Shown here in pieces: positions 33,987 through 45,111 of a DNA stretch of 64,000 nucleotides. The notes beneath the pieces were generated by a model, which worked only from the letters and a program-made list of their open reading frames with translations, searched no databases and was not told the origin of the DNA. The stretch is from Ascidia mentula. Taxonomy: Eukaryota; Chordata; Ascidiacea; Phlebobranchia; Ascidiidae. Position 1 is the stretch's first letter; the number at the start of each line of letters is the position of its first letter. Position numbers and translations under genes: made by a program. The DNA is taken from NCBI GenBank assembly GCA_947561715.1, contig OX387202.1, forward strand, positions 3,596,001 through 3,660,000, in the 5' to 3' direction.

Positions 33987-36900
33987 CTACCAAGTCATAG
34001 TGTTCTCACTAGTAGAAGTTCTCGACCACGGACTATTGAGTTTGGCATGTGAACAACTACGTTGCCACCAAGCTCCACCATCAGTCACTGCACAATTGCC
34101 TCTTGACCACCTGCAATTATAATTACGTCGGTTGTCAACAACTCTGTGTAACAACTTATTTAAACTCAGATAAAACTTGTGTTTAACTAAAACTTTAAGG
34201 CAACCCCCTGTTTCAGAGCAATTGACCTTTACAATTGTTGATTTAGGGTAGGCGGTTAACTTTGTCAACGAAAATCAACTATTTGAAGAAATGCATTTTA
34301 TCTTTTTTAACACAACTCGGTTTGCTTCGTTAGTAAAACAGAAATATAATCAGACACGTGGTATCATTATTACTCACAAATCATTGTCACTGTTGCGAGT
34401 TGAAAATCTCATCCCGTTTAGATTCTGCCCGCTTGTCATGGCATCTCCGATATTCCCCGAATATCCGGATATAGTAATTGTGTAAGAACTTCCTTCATCG
34501 CCAATGCTGAAAGTACTGAAAACAACAATGTCATAATGTTTAATTTAATGCAAAGTAATTTAAATAACAACGGATAATTTGTTGTTTTAAATCAATTCGC
34601 TTACATTGGTTTGTTTCTCAAGGGAATGATTGTTAAAATTAAAACCCTTGTGTGGGATAATTATTTGTCAACTAAGCAATAAACACAGAGTGGGATTAGA
34701 AGTTTTGAGAAGGAAACTCAGATATTTTTCAACTTTAAGTTCACAAACGACTGGAGGTCCATTTTTAAGCAACCTGAAACCTGTTCCATTTAAATAAGAT
34801 GTCAATCAAGCATACGATGCTGACATTGCAAGATGTCGCCTAAGGCAGCGGTTTTTAATCTTTTTTTATCTCATTTCCCACTTCCAGTGTAAACGGAATC
34901 TTTATTTCCCACTGGTATTTACATTTTTTAACTAAGAATCTAAACATTGTATTTTCGCTATATCTGTTATACTTTTTTAACTTTTTATACCGCATGGCAT
35001 TACCAATTACCAATAAGTGTACAACACACAGTGAATACTGATCATTATATTTCTTTTCCGACTACTTTTGTGTATTTCGGTGCCGACTAATTATCCACCT
35101 ACAACCCTAAAATTTCCAACCGGATACGAACCACTGGCCTAAGGAATTAACTCTGCAGGCCAATGCACCCATTTTCTTGCATAGAGGCCCAACAATATCC
35201 AATCAACCACGCAACGACCAGCAGCTAACCCAGGGGTGGGCAAAGAGAACACAGAGAGTTTACACTATACAACTTATACACTGACAATGAAGTTGCGTCA
35301 GCGTCTTACATGTCGCGATTACGGGATTTTGTTGCCCCATTGAAAACCATGTTGGGCAGAAAATCGAAATTTCAAATACTGGATTATGCATGGGTGTTAG
35401 ATGGAGAATATAATAATCTTTTTATCCCATATATCGATGCGGGACACAGCACTAATATTCACTTCTAGATGCCTACGCTTCAGAAGATTTGGAATCAAGG
35501 GAAAGAAAATTTTATGCAGCCACATTCTCTAAGCTCAAAAAGGTGGCGTTCGACCCAATCCGAGCCCCACTGAGCTCGGTTCCGGCAATCCGCGACCAAG
35601 GGATCGCGCAAACCTCAAGAGCGATGATGTGGGGTCGTTACGAGTTGATTGCCATCCCTATGTGTGAGCGGTATCTAAACTTTTTGTTTCATGATTATTC
35701 CGAACCGAGTAAATGCATTGAAACACAGCAAGAATATTCTGTGTTGCTTCAAACTTAAATCCCAAATTTTGGGAATCTGACGTAATAAAGGGGGGTATTC
35801 CCCTAATGTATTTTAAGATTTTGTTAGCTATGACGACCTGGCAGCATCGGGTAAATTAGCGTTGGAACAATGGAATTGAATTGAAAACGTTAAATACGTT
35901 ATATTCTTACCTATACTCGGCAAAACCTTGACCTCCGGAAAAATCCTGAAGGTCAACACGAAGGCGACATCTAGTGGACGCACTGGTGATTTGATGCAGT
36001 TTCTCCAAGCCTGATAAAATTTGTTGGTTGCAATAATATTGCTAAAAAGACTGGAATTTAAATTGGATTAAATGATACTGTTCTATTGACTGATGGGATT
36101 GTTACATAGCGTACTTGAAACGTTTTGCTTGGTAGGCCTGTATATTTAACTGGGTGTGCACAGGTTATAACAATGTGTTCAGTAAATGCACTCAACCTAA
36201 AACAAACCTGGAATTCCTGTTGCTGCCAAGCATATTTCAATTTAAAATGTACCGCTCTTCTGGCATAAAATATACGTGCTGTAATTTTACGACGTTTCGT
36301 CTGCCATGCGGCGAGACTTCATTAGGTATTGATGCCGCAATTTCAAAGTAAACTACACTAAAACATTCAGGGGCACAAAAAAGAAAAAGGATACGTTGAC
36401 ACCGCTTGTCAGATCACGTGGCAGAGGCAAAAACACCAAACACTGCAGGAGGCGCAACAGTTACAACAAATTGTTATAAACTGCCAGAAAGAAAACAGAT
36501 TGTTCTTTGTCATTAACGCATCCACTGTTTTTGTGAATGTGTTCGTGTATTTTATGGCAGAAGAGCGGTACATTTTAAACTAAAACAAGCCATTATTCAA
36601 AGTTTTGCAACATTTGTACTTAGTTAAGGATTGCTTTATTGGCATACAAACCCATCCAAAATTCTGTTGATAGATCCCCAAACCCGTTCTTGTAATCCAC
36701 CCAATCTCTATCGAAACTCACAGATCCATCATAACGACGCTGGAACACCTGGTAATTATCAAGTAAAACACTTGACACTGATTTTCGGTGAATTGGTCTA
36801 AAAAAGTTCGATGACCTCCATGTCAATGTATGACTTTTCACATTCATGTGTAATTTCCTGACCTTTATAAACAACACAATCCCGGGCGTATGGTAAAGTA

Positions 36901-38620
36901 TTGTAGTGTGAAATCGTATATTACATGACGTGCATAATCACCTCGCTAAACCAACATAGCGCTGGTGCCAGGGATTGCCCACCCCTGTGTTAGTGATATT
37001 TACCACAGTATCAATACCTGCCACCCATCTTCACAGTAAACTTCTTCTCCCGATCTGAGATGTTGGCGACCTTTAAGATCTGAAGTTTTACAGGAAACCG
37101 GCAAAACAGTGTACATGAGATTCTGGAGATCTGCAGACAATTAAAACTTATTACATCAGCTAAACTATTAAGTTAAACTCATTCACACGCAAGAAGGCGG
37201 TGAAAACCCCACAATATTTGCACGACCTGCATTATGACCGGAATATACCGGTGCCAGATGAAACCCTCTCTGATTCGCACGTGATGACGTATATGTTGGG
37301 TTTGCCAATACCTTTGCCCTTAACTCACGTTCAATCTACACCACTAGGGGCAGAAGCGAGTCATGACGTGATATACGTGCAAAGGTTTTTGGAATTTGAC
37401 AAATATATGAGATATCAATTTAAATGACACAAAACTCAACTGTTGGAAGTGTTACTCAGTTGACCTTGCAGTTGATCCACTCTGTTCGACAACTCTGTGA
37501 ATAAAATCTTCGATGTATGAGTGGACATTGAATGTCAAGTGCATGGACTTAACTGTTAGATGTGCGGTTCTGCTCACTCTGCAGTAGATCCACTTTGTTC
37601 GCCAAAGCTGTCAACAAAACTTTCGTTAACGCTAGTCAAAGAGTTTGGGGCTAAATGGCAAAAAAACTTTTAAGTCGAAAAAACCTATTAAAAAAAGCTT
37701 CAGCTTATCCTCTGACAAGTGATTCAAATCTTGACTGTGGTTGATAAATGCAATACTTACTTTGCACAAAACAAATCTCTGCCATACATCCTGGTCACTT
37801 GTGTCGTATCACGAGGCTTGCAAGAGTAAGTCAGATAACTAACAATATACTTCATAAAAACACAATATTTGACATAAACAAACTATTTTCAAAAAGAATC
37901 TGCTTTTTTGTGGGTGGTACGACATGAGTGACCTGTAGTAACCCAGACGGACTGTTCCGTTACGAAGGGGATTTGAGTCTCTACCGATAATTGTCACGTG
38001 ATTGGTGAGCACGCAGGTATTTACACCACTAGGGGCAGAAGGGAGTCATGACGTGAGTTACGGGCAAAGGTTTTAACATTTGTTATCTTGACACATACGT
38101 GAGATATCAATTTAAATGAAACAAAACTCAACTGTTGGAAGTGTTACTCAGTTGACCTTGCAGTTGATCCACTCTGTTTGACAACTCTGTGAATAAAATC
38201 TTCGATGAATTTACTTGAATATGATTTTATGACAGTTCACCGTGTAGTGGATTTGTTGTACTGCTGTGTTTGTATGAAATATCTATCTATACTGCTTGGT
38301 CTGTTAAAGCTTCCCTATCCAATAATAAATTTTGTCGAAAAGTGTTTAGAAAAGAATCTTATACCTGTAACAAGTCTCATCAAATCTTCTTTGCCAGCCA
38401 CTTGTCCTTGGTCTCCCTTTTCACCTCGGTGACCTCGAGGTCCACGTGGTCCCATCTTTCCTGGTCTTCCCGTCTCTCCTCTGGCACCTTTTAAGCCCGA
38501 ATGTTCTATCTCTGATCCTTGTTCTTGTCCGTCACAAACAACTCTGCATACTTGTTGTTGTTGGTGAGTTATAGCAAGATGGCCGACCAACAAAACTCCA
38601 AACAACAACAATTTCAACAT
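33987..38620 (-). CDS. Ficolin-like collagen plus fibrinogen-domain gene with premature stop
   Basis: Minus-strand exons: 38620-38365, 37130-37018, 36748-36652, 36010-35911, 34515-34378, 34110-33987. Exon 1 encodes a signal peptide ([16 protein letters not shown]) and ten or so Gly-X-Y triplets ([19 protein letters not shown]...). Exon 2 leads into VYCEDGWQ, joining [16 protein letters not shown]. Exons 3 and 4 are 97 and 100 nt, the same as in the gene at 5.5-7.0 kb. Later exons give [31 protein letters not shown] and [12 protein letters not shown]. After MTW a TAG at 33,987-33,989 interrupts the expected W-Y-S-W-K motif; the same frame continues SWKRSWSGIMSSKMKVKCE to a TAA at 33,927. The stop therefore removes the last 19 residues. 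ATG 38,620 is preferred over 38,668 because it starts the signal peptide. An extra exon-like segment at 37,816-37,761 does not fit the phase and was left out. Confidence 0.78.
36206..36588. mobile_element. Insertion with inverted ends and a hammerhead-like core
   Basis: CTAAAACAA occurs at 36,197-36,205 and 36,580-36,588, bounding sequence that is absent at the matching point of copy 2 (near 48,720). Inside, 36,238-36,277 and 36,541-36,579 are inverted repeats containing GTACCGCTCTTCTG. The GCCAGAAGAGC word links it to the inverted element at 53,749-54,279. Confidence 0.65.
36270..36325 (-). ncRNA. Hammerhead-like motif, second family
   Basis: Minus strand: CTAATGA (one change from CTGATGA), stem II GTCT/AGAC with an inner GCC/GGC around a GCAT loop, then GAAA, then CGT pairing ACG before TA. 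It parallels 54,197-54,240, where stem II is GGCT/AGCC around the same GCAT. Helix I is weak. Confidence 0.45.
37337..37511. repeat. Direct repeat unit a
   Basis: Matches 38,026-38,206, sharing ACCACTAGGGGCAGAAG, GAGATATCAATTTAAATGA and TGTTGGAAGTGTTACTCAG, and ends in the start of a satellite monomer. Confidence 0.75.
37476..37640. repeat. 113-bp satellite monomers in an intron
   Basis: Monomer starts at 37,476 and 37,589, again 113 bp apart, the same family as positions 1-372. Confidence 0.85.
38026..38206. repeat. Direct repeat unit b
   Basis: Second copy of the unit at 37,337-37,511, ending in a truncated satellite monomer that starts at 38,168. Confidence 0.75.
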
Positions 38621-38669
38621 TGTCAAACAAGCCAGACTTTGAAAATCTGTAAATAGTTGCCCAGTCATT

Positions 38670-39960
38670 ACATGGAAATCAACAAAGTAAACGTCATCGT
38701 TAAATTTGCACCAAAATTACCTGATTAACAACTACATTGAAAATATAGAAGATTCACTGAGACCTGCTGGCGAATATCAATACACGTTTATGCTGCGTAG
38801 ATGAAACAAATATAATAATAATGCAAATGATAAATGTGGAGTTTAAAGAAAAGTTGCGCAAAATACAACCTTAAACTGTTGACCAATGTTACGTTACTCA
38901 ATGTAACACTTCAAGTGCGGTCAGTAATTACGCAAGGAAGTGCTCAGTGCGTGCGTTTGTTGATTGTTAATTGTTAATTGCGCATAACTGCATTGTCCCG
39001 TCTACTGAGGTGTTAACAACATCAGTAAACGAATGCAATGAAAAGAATGCTGTTGTTATGTACATCGTTGCCAAATAAACCACAAAACTTTGTTAGGACA
39101 AACTGATTTGTCAATTGTTGCGATACAAAAGTCACTGGTCCTCTTACGTCACCCGTTGTAAAAAGCCACCTGCCACAAGTCACATAGTGCTTCAGTGATC
39201 GCAATGCTTCGACCTAGACACGCGCCGATCATGCATTCATCACGTGGACCGCTTGGGCTTTTAAAAAATTTTGACGTACTTCCACGTCAATTAGCAATGT
39301 GCGCTAAGGATCTTTTGATGTAGATATAAGTCAGCCGCACAGAGAGTGTTGAGAATATTTGTTTATGATTAAGTTGTTTTTTAATAACAAAGGAAAAAAC
39401 ATATCCTTGTAAACGAGTTTTGCAGGCGAGTTATCTATCGCAAATTACATCTGGTATCTTAACTTGGTTTAAACTTCACCTTCAACTTAATCAGTTATAA
39501 CTTGTCCAAGCACGAGTGACTTTAAACCACGGCCAGCTGCAATACAAGCTTGATCTGAACTGGATAACGATGCGTTTCCAAATACACAGACCCGAGCAAA
39601 CTCCAAACAGTAATCACGACGCAACTCTGACTTGCTAAAAAACCTCCTTCAAGTTATCGGAAACCTTTGAATTTCCGAGGACCCAATCAGACCTACGATA
39701 ACGTCACTGATACGAAAACACGGCGTATCAAAATGCATCTGGGCAATGGAAGTCGGTCTTAAATACCTTAAAGTGCGTGCGCTCGATTGCAAGAGTTTGT
39801 AAACTTCTACATTGATTCTTGCTTCGAATGATGGCTTCCTTTAATTGGTTTGTTCGGGAACAAGACGTAGTTGATCTTAATGCAATTTAATGAATATTTA
39901 AATTAGCTGATTTTCATTGCTTCGTTCCGTTTAACGCGAAATTCAAGAACATCGACACCA
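38670..39960. other. Intergenic, no gene recognised
   Basis: No domain, repeat pair or exon was recognised. It is the upstream region of the minus-strand gene starting at 38,620. Confidence 0.4.
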
Positions 39961-39967
39961 AGAACAA

Positions 39968-40830
39968 ATGATGGCAATTGTGGGGAAGCCCCGCTCGAGT
40001 GAAGGAATGGCATCAACGGTAACTCACCTAAATACGCCCAATTTTTCGCCTTTTGATTCGACGTCACAGCTGTGGGTTGAATACTGGTCTCACGTGGTAC
40101 CCGACGATCGACTGGCTTCAACTGTGTACGAGATGCTTTTCAATTTGGCTGCACAGGAATCGACACCAAGAGATATCAACGAGCTCACGTTAGAAGAAAT
40201 CGTCCAACACATGAAGTTTCAGTTCGACCCCAAAAGTTTTATAGTCCGTGAAACAAGTTTTGGACCGACATGAAGGGCAAGCCGGGTGAAACCATTCAAC
40301 AGCTCGCTGTTTGCATTCGACAAAGCGCAGCAACTTGCGACTTTGCATCCATCACAGATCCATTGGATGAAGCTTTGCGCACTCGTTTTATCTGTTTAAT
40401 TGAAAACGAAGCGGTTTTGAAAGCTCTGTTTAGGAAGGATGACGAATTGAGTTTTGCTCGTGCAATTGACATTGCGGTCGAAACCGAAGATGCTGCCAAA
40501 GTGGCTAAAGAAACTGTTTACGGGACGCAGCCATCGACTTCGGTGTTCAAGGTACGTGCTACAACTAAATCGTGGGAGAAACGTAACGTGGATTCGAGGA
40601 CGGTGCAGTCACCGAAAGGGAGGAAATGTTATCGATGTGGCAAGACTTCGCGTCAGGCTTCCGAATGTTGTTTCAAGAATGCAACCTGCCATTTTTGTCA
40701 CCTAACAAGACACTTGGAATCCGATTGCCGCAAAAAGATTCGACAGCGCACGACCCATGGCATTAAGATCACCAATACGACGACGTCACCAATACGACGA
40801 CGTCACCAATATGACGACGTCACCGCGTAA
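39968..40830 (+). pseudogene. Orphan Ty3/gypsy-type Gag fragment
   Basis: The first frame (from 39,968) has a Gag-like matrix/capsid segment with ELTLEEIVQHMKFQFDP. A one-base shift near 40,258 leads to GKPGETIQQLAVCIRQSA and RFICLIENEAVLKALF, then two zinc knuckles: CYRCGKTSRQASEC, in which the histidine is replaced, and CHFCHLTRHLESDC, which is intact. No protease or polymerase follows and no LTRs were seen. It is unlike the Gag of the element at 16.4-21.2 kb. Confidence 0.7.
40770..40824. repeat. 17-bp tandem repeat with CRE-like half sites
   Basis: Three units of CACCAAYACGACGACGT (40,770, 40,787, 40,804; the last with one change) plus four bases. Each junction creates GACGTCACC. Confidence 0.85.
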
Positions 40831-42488
40831 CATGAAATATTCCAACCGCCTTCGTACCTATTGTTGTCAACCCTTTTATCTTTAGACTGCATATCTTTTA
40901 ACATTGTTATCTGTCTAATATTATTTATTGTACATTCGCATCAATTTATTTTTCCTTCGATTTGGTTGTTTTATAAACACGGTTCCTTGTATGTCTGCGG
41001 GTAGCCTTTCCCATAAGTCGGTGAAATGGCGCCGCGATATCCTCGCATTTCTATAAATATTTGCGGTGAATTGTCGTGAATGCATTTTTTGGGTTGATCA
41101 GAGAAAGCCAAACCAAACTGAATCAAATTTACTGACATCCTCGAATTAGAAATCAACTGTCAAATCTGATGGATCAATGTTTATATTTACATGGATTATC
41201 AACATAAAGCATGGAAACGGTTGCAACGACATGATATACAAGGAATGATAAAACGGAATATGTTGTCAATATCTAATTGACACGTTGACATAATTCTATG
41301 GAAGACGTGGCATCCGAAAAACACAAAATGTAATAATAAGTAGCGTCGACGTCATATTTTTTTTCATATTTACCTCATTTAAGTCGGTTGTCAACAACTC
41401 TGTGTTACAACTTATTTAAACTCAGTTAAAACTTGCGCTTAACTGAAACTTTGAGGCAACCCCCTGTTTCAGAGCAATTGATTTTTACAATTGTTGATTT
41501 AGGGTAGGCGGTTCACTTTGTCAACGAAATTCAACTGTTTCAAGAAATGGATTTTATCGTTTTCAACACAATTCGTTTTGTTTTTTTAGTAGAACAGAAA
41601 TATAATCAGACATGTTTTATCATTATCTTTATTTCCCACTGGTAGTTACATTTTTTAACTAAGAATTGAATTATTGTATTTTCGCTATATCTGCTATACT
41701 TTTTAACATTTTCTACCGCATGGCATTACCAATTACCAATAAGTGTACAACACACAGTGAATACAGATCATTATAATGCTTTTCCGACTGCTTTTGTGTA
41801 TTTCGGTGCCAACTAATTATTCACCTACAACCCTACAATTTCTCACCAGATAAGAACCGCTGGCCTAAGGAATTAACAATATCAAATCAACCACGCAACG
41901 ACCAGCAGCTAACCCAGGGGTGGGCAAAGAGAACACAGAGAGTTTACACTATACAAATTATACACTGACAATTAAGTTGCGTCAGCGTCTTACACGTCGC
42001 GATTACAGGATTTTTGTTGCCTCATTCAAAACATTGGGAGTCAAGCATGTTGGGTAGATAATAGAAATTTCAAACACTGCATGGGCGTTAAATGGAGAAT
42101 ATAACAATCCATTGATCCCATATAACGATGCGAGACACAGCACTGATATTCACCGGATTGCTGGCATCAATTGTCAAACGGTTTAGCCGTGGTTAATTTC
42201 GCTTGAACTGTCTTCCAGATGCCTACGCTTCATCCCTATGTGTGTGCGGTATCTAAACTTTTTGCTTCATAATTATTCCGAACCGAGTAAATGCATTGAA
42301 ACACAGCAGGAATATTATGTGTTGTTTCAAACTTAAATCCCAAATTTTGGGAATCTGACGTAATAAGGGGGGGTATTCCCCTAATGTCTTTTAAGATTTT
42401 GTTAGTTATGACGACATGGCAGCATCCGGTAAATTATCGTTAGAACAATGACATTAAATGGAAAACATTAAATACGTCATAGTCTTAC

Positions 42489-42588
42489 CTATACTCGGCA
42501 AAACCTTGACCTCCGGAAAAATCTTGTAGGTCAACACGAAGGCGACATCTAGTGGACGTATTGGTGATTTGATGCAGTTTCTCCAAAC
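42489..42588 (-). pseudogene. Isolated fibrinogen-domain exon in copy 2
   Basis: A 100-nt exon equivalent to 35,911-36,010, encoding LEKLHQIT and [13 protein letters not shown] sequence, still with a GTAAGA-like donor. Neighbouring exons are missing, so it is a remnant. Confidence 0.75.
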
Positions 42589-42601
42589 CTTATAAAATTT
42601 G

Positions 42602-42751
42602 ACGGTGATTGACGGTGATTGTATAGTCACCACAAAGTGGAAGTCTTTGCTTGGCCGTTTGGTCAGCAAAGTCGTCTTATAATCACACAAGCTGCACTGA
42701 TGAGACCTTTTAGGTCGAAACAGTGGCCATCTGTCTGCAGCTTATACACAA
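42602..42751 (+). mobile_element. 150-bp hammerhead-bearing retroposon
   Basis: It is flanked by perfect 13-bp repeats CTTATAAAATTTG at 42,589-42,601 and 42,752-42,764. The paralogous site in copy 1 (near 36,010-36,025) has a single CTGATAAAATTTG and no insert, which defines the insertion exactly. The 5' end has a tandem ACGGTGATTG. It contains a complete hammerhead motif near its 3' end and no coding sequence. Confidence 0.8.
42689..42743 (+). ncRNA. Hammerhead ribozyme, complete core
   Basis: Helix I AAGCTGCA pairs with TGCAGCTT (8 bp). Core CTGATGA at 42,697-42,703. Stem II GACCT-TTT-AGGTC at 42,704-42,716. GAAA at 42,717-42,720. Stem III CAG-TGGCCAT-CTG, extended by the A-U pair next to the core. 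The cleavage triplet is GTC, so self-cleavage would fall after 42,735. All invariant hammerhead nucleotides are present, with helix I open at both ends (type I). Penelope-like elements and small retroposons are known carriers of such ribozymes. Confidence 0.88.
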
Positions 42752-42822
42752 CTTATAAAATTTGTTCGTTGTTATAATCTTGACAAAAACACTGGAATTT
42801 AAATTGGGTTAACTGATACTGT

Positions 42823-43288
42823 TGTAACACGGCTAACTTAACAGGCCCCACGGCCAGCTAACCTTGTCACAGGGTTTTGACCGCACCGACAGCAAAGAAC
42901 AGTATTCTTTTATTCTGCGGCACAGTCAACCTACTGTGACACGTTCACTAAACAAACAAACACATATTAGCGAACAGTGACACATGTAACATGACAAACA
43001 ATATTTAACTCACCAATACAAGATCGACTTCGAATCGCATTCGGTTGCACCAGGTAAATTTACGTTAGGCAGTCACTATTTAAGTTATCAACTTGAGTCA
43101 ATTCACTGCAATTCACAACAGATATTTAACCACCAAAACAGTTTACTGCACGCAGACAAGTTCAACACGTGGCAGACATTAAGACTGCTGGCACTAGCCT
43201 TGCATCATACAGTTGGTAGGGGCATTATGACGTTTCTATTGTTTTGAAATTTCTTCACATGATAAGTTACGCGCACAAAAATCACACA
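42823..43288 (-). repeat. BEL/Pao 3' LTR
   Basis: About 466 bp, sharing GGCCAGCTAACCTTGTCA and TTGCATCATACAGTTGGTAG with the LTR at 48,120-48,600. It lacks a short stretch (ATGTAATAAGG-like) present in the other. Confidence 0.9.
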
Positions 43289-43303
43289 CTCCCCCCCAAA
43301 ATT
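43289..43303 (-). other. Polypurine tract of the BEL element
   Basis: On the element strand AATTTTGGGGGGGAG directly precedes the 3' LTR. Confidence 0.7.
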
Positions 43304-43328
43304 GATAAGTCACAGCGACGTTCAATTT

Positions 43329-44228
43329 TCACAACACAATTTCAACCCGCGGGTGTATCGACCGTTTATCAGTGTCTCTCAGCGACCATTGTCGCCGTGT
43401 CATCGTGTGGCAGGTTATCGTCTCCTCTCCCATCAACTGGTACGACCACACACAGCTTGTGAATGGGTCTTCGCACAATCGTTCCTCTCGATCGAATTCG
43501 AACACTGCGGACCACACCGAAATCATCCGGATTGGTTGATTCAACGCGGCCGATCGACCAAGAACGTCTGGGGGCAGCATCATCAACCAGAAGGACCAAA
43601 TCACCGACCTGGACATTTCTCTTCTCATGCTGCCACTTATGGCGAGCGATGATTGTACGTAAGTATTCCCGAGACCATCGTCTCCAAAATTGATCTCCAA
43701 TATGTTGGACCTTGCGCCAACCCCGGCGCGCGTAGCAGTTACGATCACTTGTGACGGTTGGAGGCAACCCTCCGAACGGATTTATCCTTAGCAAGTGATT
43801 AGGTGTCAACGTGAATTACCAACGTCATCAAGTGTGACCGGAGTCAGGGGTCGCAAGTTGATAATTTATTCCGCTTCAAGCAGAAATGTTTGCAGTTGAT
43901 CATCGTTGAGGATTCGTTCGTTCGTCAGCAGGGAGAGGACGAGTCGAACAGACCGAATCATCCTTTCCCTTGCACCAGGTGGGTTAAAGTGCCACTGAAA
44001 TTCTTTCTTTTTGAAGAACTCTTCTATTTGGTTCTGGTTCCATTCACGTACGGCGTCACGAAGAACACGCGAAGCACCCACAAAATTCGTGCCGTTGTTG
44101 GAATAAATTTGCAGCACTTTGCCCCGACGAGCAATAAATCTGCGAAAGGCATTTATAAAGGTATCGGTGCTTAGGTCATATGCCACCTCGAGGTGAATTG
44201 CTCTTGTAGTGAAAAGGGACAATCCCAT
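43329..44228 (-). pseudogene. BEL/Pao integrase core and C terminus
   Basis: The core reads TTRAIHLEVAYDLSTDTFI and RRFIARRG, then YSNNGTNFVGAS. The second catalytic Asp (normally SDNGTNF) is Asn here, codon 44,097-44,099. NPPGARERMIRSVR lacks the usual PHFGGVW before the catalytic Glu. Beyond a gap the C-terminal part has TPNHLLRINPFGGLPP, FWRRWSREYL and NVQVGDLVLLVDD, typical of BEL/Pao. Confidence 0.85.
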
Positions 44229-44309
44229 CTCTTAACTTCGCATAGCGCCTTTGCCCGACGACTAGAGGTCCGAAATAATCAACTCCTGTAAATGCAAAGG
44301 GAAATTCAT

Positions 44310-44640
44310 TCATTGCAAGCGAGCTGGCGGAACATTGGACATAATTTGCCTTTCAGGCTTTGCGTTACGACGCCAGCATACTAAACTGCGGAAAACACGC
44401 CGCACCGCCACTACACCTTTAACGATCCAATAGCGTTGGTTCATCTGGGACAGAATGTGGTTCACGCCAGAATGTCCACACTCTGCATGGAAATGGGAAA
44501 TTCGCAACTCAATCAGGTACGAGTTGTGAGGCAAAATGACAGGATGTCCGGCCTTAAAAGGAATAGGCGCCTTTTCCAAACGACCGCCAATCCTAAGCAT
44601 TCCATCAATTATCACGGGATCCGGGCTAAAAATTGCCGAT
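44310..44640 (-). pseudogene. BEL/Pao integrase zinc-binding region
   Basis: LRIGGRLEKAPIPFKAGHPV, ILPHNSYLIELRISHFHAE and CGHSGVNHILSQMNQRYWIV match the N-terminal H2C2 region of BEL/Pao integrases; the second cysteine pair is partly lost. Confidence 0.8.
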
Positions 44641-45111
44641 TACTTGCTTGGTTTCTTCAAGTTTCCATCTGGGGTAATTGCTATCATCCATTGTGAGAAA
44701 TGACCTCTTGCACGTATTTCACCAACTCGGCTTCAGCCGTCTGCATCTCATCAACTCTCAGGGCCGAGGAGCCAAATCACGCGGTTCTCGCACTTCGCAG
44801 GATTGCCTTCAAACGCAAAAAAACATGCAGCAGCACGTTTAAGCTGATACAACGAAAAAAATTTCGTTATTAAAACAGGACAATTGTGGGAGGACATTTC
44901 TCTGCCACAGTAAACACACCACAAGGTTTCTTATCAAATACATTAACCTCAACGGGATCTGAAGCAGCGTCAACAAACATGTTTGGCCAGCAGTCGGGTG
45001 TCTTCTTTAGAAACGACAGTCCGTCAAACCACAATACACTCCTCATCAAGGTATCGGCTGGGAGTCCCCTCGAAGCAAATCAGCAGGATTTTCCGTCGTC
45101 ATAACATGTTT

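Larger units (their letters stand above)
32211..36665. repeat. Segmental duplication, copy 1
   Basis: Pieces of this block reappear in order at 40,909-42,822 and 48,601-48,845: GTCTAATATTATTTATTG, AAATGGCGCCGCGATATC, CTAACCCAGGGGTGGGCAAA, fibrinogen-domain exon 5 and the start of exon 4. Copy 1 has extra sequence at about 32,300-32,985, 33,360-34,125, 34,370-34,895 and 36,206-36,588. Confidence 0.85.

Noticed and set aside
35228..36985. CAGGGGTGGGCAAA at 35,229 and its complement near 36,970 as ends of one hAT element spanning two ficolin exons
   Set aside because: The flanks show no matching 8-bp duplication and gene exons lie between, so these are more likely two unrelated terminal fragments.
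37761..37816. Possible extra exon ([19 protein letters not shown]) between exons 1 and 2 of the second ficolin-like gene
   Set aside because: Splice sites look usable, but joining it in the readable frame breaks phase on both sides, whereas exon 1 to 37,130 joins perfectly.
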